Origin: Ischnura elegans
Lineage: Eukaryota > Arthropoda > Insecta > Odonata > Coenagrionidae
DNA length: 64,000 nucleotides
Direction of reading: 5' to 3'
Assembly: GCF_921293095.1 (NCBI RefSeq)
Contig: NC_060247.1
Location: 53,541,111 to 53,605,110 of the forward strand
The notes beneath the pieces are model-generated. The model was not told the DNA's origin, did not search any database, and was given only the letters and a program-made list of their open reading frames with translations. How positions within the stretch are numbered: the stretch's first letter is position 1; every line of letters begins with the position of its first letter. Of the stretch, positions 12,900-23,676 are shown piece after piece. Both the position numbers and the translations under genes were made by a program.

Positions 12900-15800
12900 G
12901 GAGGACAAAGGTCTTGAATTACCTTGAAAACACTAGTGAATGCTACCATTTGAGAAACATACTTATACATTTACTGTAATTTATGGTTAAGTCATTCTTT
13001 TTTATCGTCACCCCTCTTTATATTGGCCGTTGAGAAAGAATTTTATAGCACTATAGAAATTCATGAGGCATACAATGTCTCTAAAGTTGAATGTCTTAAA
13101 TGGCCAGCAGCTGCATTTCATTAATTATGTGGAAATACGCTTGCAGAATATTTATATCTTCCCTTGAGACTTTTTGTGGCCAAATTATTATCTACTTACT
13201 AAAAAATTCACTTAAAGGGAGTTACTTAATGAGTGATTTGCGCGGAGGTCTCATGACGTAATATTGTTTTAAAAAAGCTATTAATACCTTTAGGCCTCCA
13301 TTATTTCATTTGGTTTCATGATTTGATTTCACTAAAGTGGTTTCCTTTGAAATAGAAATATGTGTCATGTTTTGTCCTGTACTTAGATCATAATAGGATT
13401 TTTGTTTTCATGAAGCGGTTGAACTAATGTATTACCAAAATAGCAATTTTACCGGATAATGAGTTTATTTAATGCAAGTGTTTTTGCAATATTTCTTTGC
13501 TATTTATCTATAATTCTTTTTATAGCAGGTTAATACCGCTCTAAATGCCCGAAATTGTATCATTTGCTAAAATTATGATCATTCCTCACGAAATCGAAAG
13601 CCAAAAATAAAAACAGCAGATTCTAATATTATTTAACCGTTTCAAGTGCTGACATAGATCATGAGATAAAGTTATCGACGACCCAAGTCCTATATAATGC
13701 CAACTTGTTTTTATGTATTCTGAATGATTGACGCTCTTTTTGATTAATATTTTTTTTAGGAAATCGAATTTTGGAATTTTTGACTAGACTTCTTTAGATA
13801 ATTTTTGCGCCAGCTCATAGGAATCGCTCAAGGTTCCAGCGTGTTTCATTTACTAATGTTATACTATTTTAAGCAGTTACATTTTTAAACTGAGGGCAAT
13901 ATCTACTTTTCACCTAGTAGGTTTTCCCCTAAGCTTCTGAAAACGCTGTGAATACTCATAGAAACCGTGTAAGGTCGTCTTTTTAGTTTCAGTTTGCACA
14001 CATTTGTAATCTTGTACTCATTCGAAATCAGTAATTTATGTCAACATTTGAGCTGAGGCACTGAAACAGTGAAATTTAAAATGATAATTACTTCTTCTCG
14101 AATGTTCTTTTTGTACTAAGGTCCAAACGATCAATTGTGCATTGCATGCCTTAAGTATAAATTCTGAAGTATTTAAGTGAATGTACGAAATTCAATATTT
14201 ACCATGAAATGTGTTCTACATGATTATTTTGGCAACAAATTAGGATGAACAATCCTTACTTGGAAACAATGAGCCCAAACCGTTATTGCCCCGACTCAGG
14301 TCATATAAATAAAGATATTTTTTCGTATGATCAATTATATTTTTAGATTTCTTTGCTACCAATTTTAGGCATTGTTGATTTTTACTATTTGCCTGCAATA
14401 TTCACAGATGACAGCTGTATCTTGCAGTAGAATTTTTAGTTATGTCAGGATGTTAATAATTAGTAATTGGACATTGGATTTTGACCATATTAAAAACAAG
14501 TCTCTGCGTCAATCTCTTGCTGAATGGAAATAATAAATTACCAGGGTACAGGCTTAGAAGTTTCAGGCTTTCAGGCTTGGATCCTAATGGCTCGAAAAAT
14601 AAAGAGTTGAAAAAGTTGTATTTTCGCGCCCATTTGATCGTGTTGTGAACGAGTATATCTAGAGCAGTCGATGGAATTAATGGACTCTCTTGGCTCTTTT
14701 CCTCGAATTTACAACTTATAAAATTTTCTTCTTATTCTTTACCATCTATAAGTTTAGGTGTTAGTACCTATTTATTTTTAAGTAGCATTTCAGCCCATTG
14801 TACACATCGTGAATTATGCAAGTAAAAAATGATTTTCCGAAATTGCTTACGGTATAGTGCATGGTTTAGCGTAGGAAGCTAATTCATCCTACCAATGGGA
14901 GAAACATGTTTTAGCTGGTAGACTCCGAACTATCAGCCCTGTAGTCTGATATTATGGTTTACTTTATTACTTGCCCAGCTATCCAATCTTCTATTGATGT
15001 ATTATTTTGCTATTTAAGATTTATGAACCTTTGCATAATTCTTTCAACCGAAAAATTTCGGATGAAAATCATAATGCAAAAATTTATTTCACTATTTTGG
15101 CACTTACACAGTTTCCCTAATTTAATTTCAAGGAAGAGTCAAGCAAAATCAATAAAAAGTATAAAATTAAGGATACACATTATGGGAAATTACTACTTTA
15201 AGATCTAGAAATATTAGTGCATCCAGAGAAAGCCGTCAAATTTTGGTCATTTTTAGGTTACCAATATAAGCTTTTGTGGAGGTTTGAGATAATGTTTGTT
15301 AAAGAGGTTCCATCGTGAAGCAATGGAGGTGTCATTTCATGGAAATATCAAAGTAAACTCTTCTTATATTATTTTGACGACTGACGATATGAAAAATTGG
15401 GCTTCCTGTACTAATTATTCTTAAAAGTACATTTGAGTATAAGGATTTTTTTTACATTAGGCGATGCTTATTTAAGCAAATTAAACATGTCGATACAACA
15501 GAACAGGAACAACTATATATATTTAGTTGTGAAAAAAAGCTGTAATTAAGTCCAAATGGTTAAAACAATTGAGCAGAAAATAAAACGTCTCTGTTCCAAA
15601 TTTTCATATATCAATAATATTGCCGAAGTTGAGGGAAAGGCGCCTTTTTTATGAAACTACCGTTACAGTCGGCTCATAAACCCTGAAAAAATATGACTTA
15701 AGCTGTGAATTGTTGAAATTTATGTTGGTGAATTGTCATTGAAGTGATAATTATCAGGATCATGTAAAACATATCTCATGATAACGCTTGAGTAACTCTT

Positions 15801-18330
15801 TTGAAATGGTATATGTATAAGCCTCTATTACAATGAACCTTGGCCATTACTATTCCGTACTGTCATTCTGACACGCTTTGGACGGTATGGAACTTATTAT
15901 ACAGGAAAGCGACCCAATATTATTGCTAACAGGTTACTCTCATTTACGTATGATTTAACTGTAAAATATTTACAGCTCAAGCGTGATGCTCTGTCTAGAT
16001 ATAAAAGCAAGCAGAGTAGTAATCTAATGAGAGAAAGATTGAGAAATCGGTCATTTTATACATTTTGCGTCAAATTTTTCTCGTGCAAGTCAGTATTTTC
16101 AATAGTTACTAAATGGACTGATTTACTGTCGTATTCGTAAATAAAGAACCTATATTTGAGTACTACCAAATGTAATTCTCATTGTTAATGCGAGCCTACT
16201 CTCTATATTGCCTTGTTGTCCGGTGTTTCCCTTACATTCTACGCTTATCAATGTTATTGAGTTAAGATGTATTTTTATATACACATGTATGTGTAAAACA
16301 TAGCAAGAGGCAACGGTCAGCACAATTTTTTCTCAGAGTTGAAAGGAATTCCAAATCCTCCTCCGAAATATGTATGGCAAACCTTCTATCGTGAGTCTTG
16401 TGTAACTTGCCGCACATCAGTCATATGCATAAAAATGTATTATGTGCTGGAATCTATAAAAGCGGTAAGCGTCTGTAGAGGTGAAGACATGCAAGTGAAA
16501 CTCTTCCCTCTATTCCCATGGACTACTATATATATTAGTGGCCAACCAAATCTCATTTATTGACTCTTGAAGCTAAAAACTTGCCTTTATTTTGAATGAT
16601 ATATTCTAATCAACATATTTAGCTTGTAATAGATTATTTTCATATGGTTAGATTGAATTTCACGGAATAATCAGTATTAATTCTATAATTTTAGTTGATT
16701 AGGTGGTGTCTTCTAAGAATAACGATCTATTAAGCATTGTTGATTATCCCAAACTTGGGTCCATTAGAAGATAACAACTACTTTAATGGATTTATTTGTG
16801 TATCCTGCATTTTTTGTGGAAAGCATCATGGAAAAAATATCTGGTGACTTCCATTAGGAAGATTCGGCACAATTTTAATTTCCCTACTCCGACTTCACGG
16901 CCATACTAACATTTTGAGGAAGGCAGAGTTTGAGATTGAAATGTCTTATATATTTGACTATAGGAAAAAATACATTGAAAGTATTTGGGCGAAATCGGGA
17001 TGCTACACAGTCGGCAATGCCTTAGAATCCAATACATGTCTTAGGGGTAGTAAGCGACTTGTAAATGCAATGGGCACAGAAAATATTTGCAGCTAGTTAA
17101 AGAAAAGGGTCTCATTTAAGAATTTTCCACCTATTTCATGAAAAGAAATGAAGACACATATGACTGACAACGATCGGCGACTACCTCTTAAATTTAGGTA
17201 ATTTCTGTAACGCCACATTTGAAAAATGGTTCCTTAATGCTTATTTTTTTTAAACTACTGTTTGAATGCGAAAAGAAAATCAATTTGCCGAAAATCGAGC
17301 GGGAGTTTTATTGGCTTACATTCATCATTACAAAGGGGTGGATGACAATATGAACTAATATTGTACGTTCTTAGGCAACAAATTAGAGCATGGAAAAGAA
17401 TATGAGAAGAAATTGAAGGAGCAGCGTGTTTCACTTAAACGAATGAATGATCCAACATATATTATTGATCAAACAAACATCAACTGGGAAGTGGAATTAA
17501 TAATTAATTGGCATTACCTGTCCACTAATTACCAGATCATCACGTCGACGACGGCACCTCGGATACTTAAGGTGTTTATCGATCTCCACCAGTTTTTTCG
17601 TTTTCGGAGTCATAGAAACCACTTCAGATAAACCAGGCTTACATATACTAGATTTCGATGGTAAGATACCGCTTTATGCGTTCCACTTCTATTCATGTAT
17701 TTAACGCCCGTACATCTGAAAACATTTTATAGATTATTTTTATCGCGAAAATTTAGCCTTCAAAAAATATCTTGAGGCAGTGCAAGTTCTGCGAATGTTT
17801 TTTAAATGTATTTTAGTTATCATTAACACCGGTCAACAATGCTGACATTAGTTTGCCTTATTGTTAGTACCCCTCTCAGTGTTTCTATCAGCTAGCATTT
17901 TCTTGTTTAATTATGTCTTCTCTTTCACATCCTAGATAACTTGTCCAATGCATTTCGAGGTTTTCCTGTCTCGATCTCCACATCGCGTCTTCTTGTTCCT
18001 CGGAGACTATCTTCATCATATCATCTTACCTCATGTTGTTTCCCATTAAATTATGTACACACCATATGTTTTTGAGGAGACTTCTCTATCCATTCCATTA
18101 AAATATCATCAATACTAACCATTCGATCCATTCGATCTTTATTATTCTTCAGTGACACTAACTAAATTTAAAACATTACCTTAAATCAAAACATATTTTA
18201 CATTTTTGTTTGGTATGAAAATTCTGATGATAATATGGTGATTAGTCTTCATGATGTCTTGGATTTTGACTGAAGCCTATCATGGTCTCATTATCTCAGA
18301 GATTTAAACCGAATGTTGGCTTGTTTTTAG
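12900..18330. other. AT-rich unassigned DNA
   Basis: A long AT-rich stretch with only chance ORFs below about 85 codons. No inverted-repeat element, tRNA-like sequence or domain motif was recognised. The part at 17410-17640 has a 72-codon open frame of unclear origin. Confidence 0.5.
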
Positions 18331-18339
18331 AAAACGTAG

Positions 18340-18660
18340 AATTCATCACAGACAGGTATTTGAATTTCATGCCTTGCGGCAGCTCCACTTCCTGATCTGC
18401 CTCATGCCGTGAGGATTTTTTGTCATTGCTGTACCAAATTTACTCGGGATTTGAACGCGGGTCTCTTAGGGCCAAAAAGTTGGCCTATTGATGAAATCTT
18501 CTCGGGAAATCAGCCGGGTGATGATGGCCATCGAAACGTTGGCAGCAATGGCCATCATCACCCGGCTGATTTCCCGAGAAGATTTCATCAACAGCATTCG
18601 CCGGGAAAGAACCAAATCCTTCTTCAGTTGGCCTATTAGTCTACCACGCTGACCTGTTGA
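18340..18660 (-). mobile_element. tRNA-derived SINE, interrupted by FB2
   Basis: On the minus strand a Pol III-type head can be read. A box A-like segment GGTCAGCGTGGTAGAC lies at 18638-18653, and a box B-like GCGTTCAAATCCC lies near 18447-18459. Between them is an anticodon-arm-like GGCC...GGCC hairpin, seen only after removing the foldback element and one 12-bp duplication. The body (lower coordinates, to about 18340) is unique to this window as far as I can tell. No A-tail was identified. The head is SINE-like rather than a tRNA gene because acceptor and T stems do not pair cleanly. Confidence 0.55.
18490..18625 (+). mobile_element. Foldback element FB2 in a SINE head
   Basis: Perfect 44-bp inverted repeats at 18488-18531 and 18548-18591 are separated by only 16 bp, followed by a tail at 18592-18625 containing TTCGCCGGGAAAG. 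Direct repeats AGTTGGCCTATT (12 bp) lie at 18478-18489 and 18626-18637. Excision restores the tRNA-like head of the surrounding SINE. In the central part, GTGATGA (18518-18524), a short TGGCCA stem and GAAAC-GTT (18533-18540) are ordered like the boxes of a hammerhead ribozyme, but the first box has G where the ribozyme needs C. There is no ORF. Confidence 0.8.
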
Positions 18661-18968
18661 ATTAGCAAGTTAAGCCATTTTTCTTCTGAAGCCATGACCA
18701 TTCGCTCTAATTTTGGAGATATGGTAACGATATGCTCTCTCTCACACCTCCATATTATCTCTCATACTTTTAAAACAAGGATATCAAGTACTTGTATGGA
18801 AATTTATGACATGATAAGCATTATCCACCACCACGTGATAAGATGTATCCACATATATTATTTAGTACTATTTATGTCAGGTACCACACTTCTCGAACAA
18901 AAGAGATAAAGCTGAATGGCGAGGAAAAATGTCAAATTTCTTTCAACTGAAGTCTTCTTACAGCTTGT

Positions 18969-18970
<2 letters not shown>

Positions 18971-19029
<59 letters not shown>
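18971..19029 (-). repeat. LINE poly(A) tail (59 T on plus strand)
   Basis: An uninterrupted run of 59 T on the plus strand, equal to poly(A) at the 3' end of the minus-strand LINE. The lack of substitutions supports recent integration. Confidence 0.9.
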
Positions 19030-19033
<4 letters not shown>

Positions 19034-19079
19034 TCTTGTATACATATTCATATAGCAAGTGAATAATTACATTTTAAGT

Positions 19080-19107
19080 CCTCCTGAGCCACTGGCTCGT
19101 CAGGAGG
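19080..19107 (-). other. 3'-UTR stem-loop of the LINE
   Basis: On the LINE RNA strand, CCTCCT pairs with AGGAGG and GAGCC pairs with GGCTC around an AGT loop, with a 3-nt bulge (GAC) on one side. It lies about 160 nt after the ORF2 stop and 50 nt before the poly(A). Stem-loops here are known to be recognised by the reverse transcriptase in several LINE clades; that role is inferred for this copy. Confidence 0.55.
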
Positions 19108-19268
19108 TGCTTATGTAAACAAACATATAGAGGGCAAATTAAACTCATCATGACAATTAATCATTAAACTTATAACTAGAAAAATAACTAAGACATTATT
19201 TTACACTAATTATACATATTTACAAAATTTGTAAGTAGAAAATAATGATTTTACATTAGTTTTTTGTA

Positions 19269-22217
19269 TTATTTTTCAAGTAACATTTTCTTACAATTTC
19301 GTTTTAATTGGGAATAGGTTGTTATATTTTGTATTTTGTGGTTTACATAATTGATCAGTGTTGGTACTTTTACTTTTAACATTCTCATTCCATAGTTGGT
19401 GTAGGATTTAGGAATTTCATACAGCTCTTTACCTCTCAGAATCATTTCAAATTTTTTTACTTTCTTAATTTTATATTTATTACTAAAGTAATTTGTTGTA
19501 ATTAGTATGTACTCATAAAGTTGATTTAAGGGTAGAACACCTATGTCCTTATACACCAGTTTAATATCAGGTACCTCTGTATAGTTTTCTAAATTATGTT
19601 TACATCTGTAGATTGCTTTGACTATTCTATTTTGGGAATTAATAAGAGGGATTTTATGAACATTTGCAGTATTACCCCAGACTGTCAGACCATATCTTAT
19701 TAGTGATTCTACCAGAGCATAATAAATATTTAATAGAATATTAGAATTAACATATGGTTTGATATGGTACATTTGGTAAGATATTTTTTTTAACTTATTA
19801 TTTACTTTATATATATGTTCACCAAATTTAAAATTGCAATCAATAATTAATCCTAAGTACTTGTATTTTTCAACCTGGGTCATTTTGCAACATCTACACA
19901 TTGTCACTAAGTAATTGTTATGCATGCAATCATGATCATGTATTTTTAAATTGATGGATTTATATCTACCCATTTTGCTTACTATATGCATAACTTTTGA
20001 TTTTTTATTATTAATTAATAAATCGTGGTCATGAGACCATTGAGAGATTGAGTTTAAATCGTTTTGCATTTTTTGTTGAGCTATGTCAAAAACTTTGTGT
20101 GTACAGATTAATGCTACATCATCAGCATATAAAATTACCCTGCTATGCTTAATGCGTGAGAAAATACCATTTATGTAAATTGTAAAGAGAATAGGGCCTA
20201 ATATAGAGCCTTGGGGGACACCATGATTCAGATTTTTCTTATAACTTGTAATATCACCCAACTTAACAATGATCTGTCTCCCCGTGAGATAACTTTTGAA
20301 CCATTCGTGGATATTTCCTCTGATACCAATATTATAAAGAATGTTAAGTAAAATTTTTATATTAACAGTATCAAAGGCCTTGCTGTAGTCAATAAAAGTT
20401 AATAGTATTTCATTTTTCCTATCCAGGTTGAAATTTACAATTTCTGAAAAAAGTTCTAATGCTTCCTTGGTCCCTTTTCCCTCTTGAAAACCAAATTGTA
20501 GCTTGTTAATTATTTCATTTTTATTTAAAAATGAAATCAGGTAGTTAGCAACATACTGTTCAACAATTTTACTCAAAGAGGGAAGAATAGAGATTGGTCT
20601 ATAGTTGTTCAAGTCAATAAATGAACCCTCTTTATGAATTGGTCTTACTATAGCTGTTTTTAAAGCCTCGGGTAAGAATCCTTCTTTAATACTTAGATTT
20701 ATAAATTTAGCAATTAATGGAAACAACAAATCATTATTTTTTAGGTCAAACATTCTGATATTATCTAAGCCAGGGGCTTTCACTTTCATTTTTGACATAA
20801 TCTTTTCTACAGAGTCATAAGACCATTCTGGTATTACAATAGAGTTCATGTTTGTATCACTGTAATTGGTATTGAATTTTTTATTGCATATTATTTTTAA
20901 ATTATCTATGCCGTCTGTAAAGTGGTCAACAAATAAATTACATATTACTTTTATGTCACTTCCTAGTCGTCCAGTTAAATGTGTCAATATGATATCATCT
21001 CCTCTCCCACTTGCTTTTCTATCTAGCAATTCATTTATGATATTCCACATTTCTTTTGTATCTTTGATATTGGCTATTTTTTTATGATAATAAATCTTTT
21101 TATTTTTCCTGATTTCAATCAATACTCTGTTTCTTAAACTCTTATAATCCTCCTTATACTTTTTGTTGGAAATGTTACTTTTCCATTTTTTAAACGCAAG
21201 ATCTCTATCCCTAATTAGCTTTATAGTTGAAATATTCATCCATGGTTTTACTGGAGATTTATGTCTATTAACTGTTCGTTTTTCACTTGATACACTATAT
21301 ATTTCTTGTAGAGTTTTGACCAACACCTGGTACATTACCTCAAGATCATCGATACAATTTATATTCCCCCACTGACATTTTTTTATGTTACTTTTAACTT
21401 TATGTTCAACCAAGAAACAGTCATGATTAATGTCAGAGATGAAATCATTAGATTGAATTTTATGTTGTTCATCCAGGAAAGACAGTCCAACCATATAGTG
21501 ATCACTAATTTTTGTTTTGTATAGGAGTCCTTCCACAAACTTTGAATTACCATTATAATAAATATGGTCAAGACAAGAAGTAACCAATTTATTACCTTTA
21601 ATCTCTTCTCTAGTATACTCTGAAATAATTTCTTCATAGCCATATGCAGCTAGGAGATTCCTATATTTTGTACAGCTGATATTTCTTTTATTTCTTATAT
21701 CAATATTGATGTCCCCTATGATAATGTTATGAGATCTACCATTTACTAAGAATTTGTATTCTAGTTCATCTAGAAATGCAGTTATAGAATTGTTTGGGGG
21801 CCTATATACACCAATGATATTAAGATTAGTTTTACCAATTGAAACATTTCCACTAATACATTCAAAACTGTCAGTTTTGATATCTTCTATAGTGAATGCA
21901 AGACCACACTTAACGAAGAACATTAATCCTCCTCCTCTCCTGTTACTTCGTGGTTTACAGTATGTTGAAAAACCTTCTAAGTTATATAATGTTGTATCAT
22001 TTGAATTTATATTGATTTCAGCCAGAATGAAAACATTCACATTTAAATTCTTAGACATAGCTATGAATAAATACTCTATTTCTTCCCAATGAGCTTTTAA
22101 TGATCTTATGTTAATAAAAATAATTGTGCCAGAAGAGCTTTTTCTATCAATATCATCTAACTGTTCATAAATTTTTACCAGAGGTTTAACACTTTTAATA
22201 ATCTTTAGAATATCCAT
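19269..22217 (-). CDS. LINE ORF2: endonuclease-reverse transcriptase (982 aa, intact)
   Basis: Encodes the enzyme that nicks target DNA and copies the LINE RNA at the nick (target-primed reverse transcription). The N-terminal third is an APE-type endonuclease: NIRSL near residue 36, catalytic-type AEININ near 65, GVYRPPNN near 134, GDINID near 167 and ISDH with the catalytic-site SDH at about 238-240. The middle is a reverse transcriptase: NYRPISILPSLSK, then FIDYSKAFDTV near 608-618, GVPQGSILGP near 665-675 and the catalytic YADD at about 697-700. A C-terminal region includes a CRCC cluster (MCRCCKM). Length and order fit CR1/Jockey-group ORF2 proteins. No stop or frameshift is seen, so the protein may be functional. 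The ATG start lies 80 bp after the ORF1 stop, in a different frame; earlier in-frame starts are not evident. With ORF1 truncated, this copy probably cannot move on its own. Confidence 0.9.
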   Translation of the reverse strand: MDILKIIKSVKPLVKIYEQLDDIDRKSSSGTIIFINIRSLKAHWEEIEYLFIAMSKNLNVNVFILAEININSNDTTLYNLEGFSTYCKPRSNRRGGGLMFFVKCGLAFTIEDIKTDSFECISGNVSIGKTNLNIIGVYRPPNNSITAFLDELEYKFLVNGRSHNIIIGDINIDIRNKRNISCTKYRNLLAAYGYEEIISEYTREEIKGNKLVTSCLDHIYYNGNSKFVEGLLYKTKISDHYMVGLSFLDEQHKIQSNDFISDINHDCFLVEHKVKSNIKKCQWGNINCIDDLEVMYQVLVKTLQEIYSVSSEKRTVNRHKSPVKPWMNISTIKLIRDRDLAFKKWKSNISNKKYKEDYKSLRNRVLIEIRKNKKIYYHKKIANIKDTKEMWNIINELLDRKASGRGDDIILTHLTGRLGSDIKVICNLFVDHFTDGIDNLKIICNKKFNTNYSDTNMNSIVIPEWSYDSVEKIMSKMKVKAPGLDNIRMFDLKNNDLLFPLIAKFINLSIKEGFLPEALKTAIVRPIHKEGSFIDLNNYRPISILPSLSKIVEQYVANYLISFLNKNEIINKLQFGFQEGKGTKEALELFSEIVNFNLDRKNEILLTFIDYSKAFDTVNIKILLNILYNIGIRGNIHEWFKSYLTGRQIIVKLGDITSYKKNLNHGVPQGSILGPILFTIYINGIFSRIKHSRVILYADDVALICTHKVFDIAQQKMQNDLNSISQWSHDHDLLINNKKSKVMHIVSKMGRYKSINLKIHDHDCMHNNYLVTMCRCCKMTQVEKYKYLGLIIDCNFKFGEHIYKVNNKLKKISYQMYHIKPYVNSNILLNIYYALVESLIRYGLTVWGNTANVHKIPLINSQNRIVKAIYRCKHNLENYTEVPDIKLVYKDIGVLPLNQLYEYILITTNYFSNKYKIKKVKKFEMILRGKELYEIPKSYTNYGMRMLKVKVPTLINYVNHKIQNITTYSQLKRNCKKMLLEK

Positions 22218-22297
22218 GATTATATCTCAAATAAAATAATATTCTGACAACCTCTGAGGAGGATAAATCAGTATTATTTGTAATCTAGGTATTTATA

Positions 22298-22495
22298 TTA
22301 GAAATATTGTTCAATTTCCTCTATTTTTGAGATTTTAATAATTGTTGAATTTTCATCTTTTTTAAGCAGTACTCTCCCATCTTTATACCAAGCATATTTA
22401 TATTCATGTTCTCTTGCCTTAACTTTAACATTCCATAACAAATTTTTATAGTACCATGTATAGTACCATGTATAGTACCATGTATGTAATTTAAA
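22298..22495 (-). pseudogene. LINE ORF1 C-terminal fragment (Baculo_FP_C-like)
   Basis: The last roughly 60 codons of the LINE's ORF1, too short for an ordinary ORF search. The frame reads KVKAREHEYKYAWYKDGR, then LLKKDENSTIIKI and ends at a TAA at 22298-22300. The pattern (KAREH..YKY.W...G....K.D.NS..I.I) is the C-terminal landmark of ORF1 proteins in Jockey/CR1-type LINEs, related to the baculovirus FP protein C-terminal domain. ORF1 proteins bind LINE RNA as nucleic-acid chaperones. The N-terminal part is missing because the element is truncated. Its first codons (repeated TWYY) come from a 12-bp triplication at the break, and beyond 22485 the frame is flanking DNA. Confidence 0.75.
22449..22484 (-). 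repeat. 12-bp unit x3 at the LINE 5' break
   Basis: TAGTACCATGTA is repeated three times without change at the truncated 5' end. In the ORF1 frame it encodes TWYY three times. Such microduplication at a LINE 5' junction would fit slippage or template jumping by the reverse transcriptase while the insertion was finished (inference). Confidence 0.85.
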
Positions 22496-22499
22496 TTAC

Positions 22500-22640
22500 T
22501 TGTTTAAAAGGGAACTCTTTTAGCATTAACCACACTTCCCAACGATTCTGCTACACTTAGTTCTGGATAGAAGTTGCAGTTCTCTACATAATAGTCCCTA
22601 GAAGTCTCCACATTTATATAGTGATTGACTGCTAAGGTTG
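22500..22640. other. Unassigned flank of the LINE
   Basis: Short unique-looking stretch between the LINE 5' junction and the SINE-like unit. No feature was recognised. Confidence 0.4.
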
Positions 22641-22649
22641 GTTTTGATA

Positions 22650-22840
22650 AGTAGGGATAGAGCTCACATAGGAATGACCTTTACTCTTCATGCTGAAGCA
22701 GGTACAAACTTTCAAGATAGGGGTCCAGGGCCACCTGAGGATTTTGCTTTGGGGGCACAAGAAGGCGTCACCCGCATTTAAACCCGGAACTCTTCCATCA
22801 GATGCCCAACGCACTACTCCCTTGGCCACCACACTCCCTA
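22650..22840 (-). mobile_element. tRNA-derived SINE-like unit
   Basis: On the minus strand a box A-like TGGCCAAGGGAGTAG (about 22814-22828) is followed by a box B-like CCGGGTTTAAATGC (about 22774-22787), spaced as in a tRNA. A non-tRNA body follows toward lower coordinates. Box B differs from consensus at key positions, so it is probably an old copy. The 3' limit is not visible. An unrelated tRNA pseudogene is the alternative. Confidence 0.45.
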
Positions 22841-23525
22841 TTGAGGACACCAGTGTATTCTAGAATGTCCGCGATTTTGGAAAATCTTTTCGGAAGTTAT
22901 ATTTCTACGAGAAATTAACTTTGCACCAAATTCCACTCTCTTCATGGCAATATGGATATCAATTCTCCATACTCAGCCTGGGGTTATAGTAGAATAAGAA
23001 ACTTCTTGCTAAGCTAAACAAGCACCGCTTGCCTATCCATCACGTATTCACTCACTTCAAATTAACCTTCAGACATGAGTAACTTAAAAATTTACTGCTA
23101 GCAGCGAATCATTTGAAAAGATTAAAATATAATTATCACCCAGAAACTCCGAGGAGAATGGAATTACTGTGAATGTATATATTGTGTATATATCAAGTAC
23201 ACACACATACATGTATATAATTCCATCGGGTGTTAATCAAATACAGATAAACTGCTACAATCGATAAAAAGTAATAAATCCCCGGGTTCGGAGAGAATAC
23301 CCGCGTCTGTCCTCAAGGAGTTAGCGCCACAGATCGCACCGTTCTTATAAATAACATTCAAGAAGTCAATGCCTGAAAGAAAGCTACTGATCGACTTGAA
23401 AATTGTAAACGTTACATCGATATTCAAAAAGGGAAACAGACACGACTCTATCTAGACAGGCAACTATCCACTATTTTCATTGACATCGATTATAGTTTAG
23501 ATTGTCGGACATATCGTTGTTCTCA

Positions 23526-23676
23526 ATGAAGAGGGATTTGGTGCTTTCCCGGCGAATGCTGTTGATGAAATCTTCACAGGAAATCAGCCGGGTAATGATG
23601 GTCATTGCTGCCAACGTTTCGATGGCATCAATGACCACCATTACCCGGCTGATTTCCCGTGAAGATTTCATCAACA
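23526..23676 (-). mobile_element. Foldback element FB3 in CR1-like LINE
   Basis: Inverted repeats at 23559-23605 and 23631-23677 (47 bp, 2 mismatches) around a 25-bp spacer, with a tail at 23526-23558 containing TGCTTTCCCGGCGAA. Direct repeats GTTGTTCTCA (10 bp) lie at 23516-23525 and 23677-23686. Excision joins GTTGTTCTC directly to ATTATCATGACT, keeping the reverse-transcriptase frame across the joint. On the minus strand the centre contains CATC-GAAAC-GTT. Its arms are closely related to those of FB2. Confidence 0.85.

Larger units (their letters stand above)
18971..22484 (-). mobile_element. Young CR1/Jockey-like LINE, 5'-truncated in ORF1
   Basis: A minus-strand non-LTR retrotransposon. 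The 5' end (high coordinates) breaks inside ORF1, then come a complete ORF2 (22217-19269), a 3' UTR with a hairpin (19080-19107) and a pure 59-nt poly(A), seen as T at 18971-19029. The intact ORF2 and long uninterrupted A-tail indicate a recent insertion. TGTAATTT occurs at 18966-18973 and at 22485-22492, just outside both ends, and is a candidate 8-bp target duplication, although it is low in complexity. The 5' break coincides with a 12-bp triplication. Confidence 0.85.

Noticed and set aside
17413..17631. 72-codon frame suspected to be a LINE endonuclease remnant
   Set aside because: No endonuclease motif could be aligned convincingly in any frame.
18490..18625. Possible CRISPR-like palindromic repeats
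   Set aside because: Single inverted repeats in a eukaryotic genome with no repeat-spacer array; they are foldback elements.
18858..19058. ORF with a poly-lysine stretch
   Set aside because: It is the translated poly(A) tail of the minus-strand LINE.
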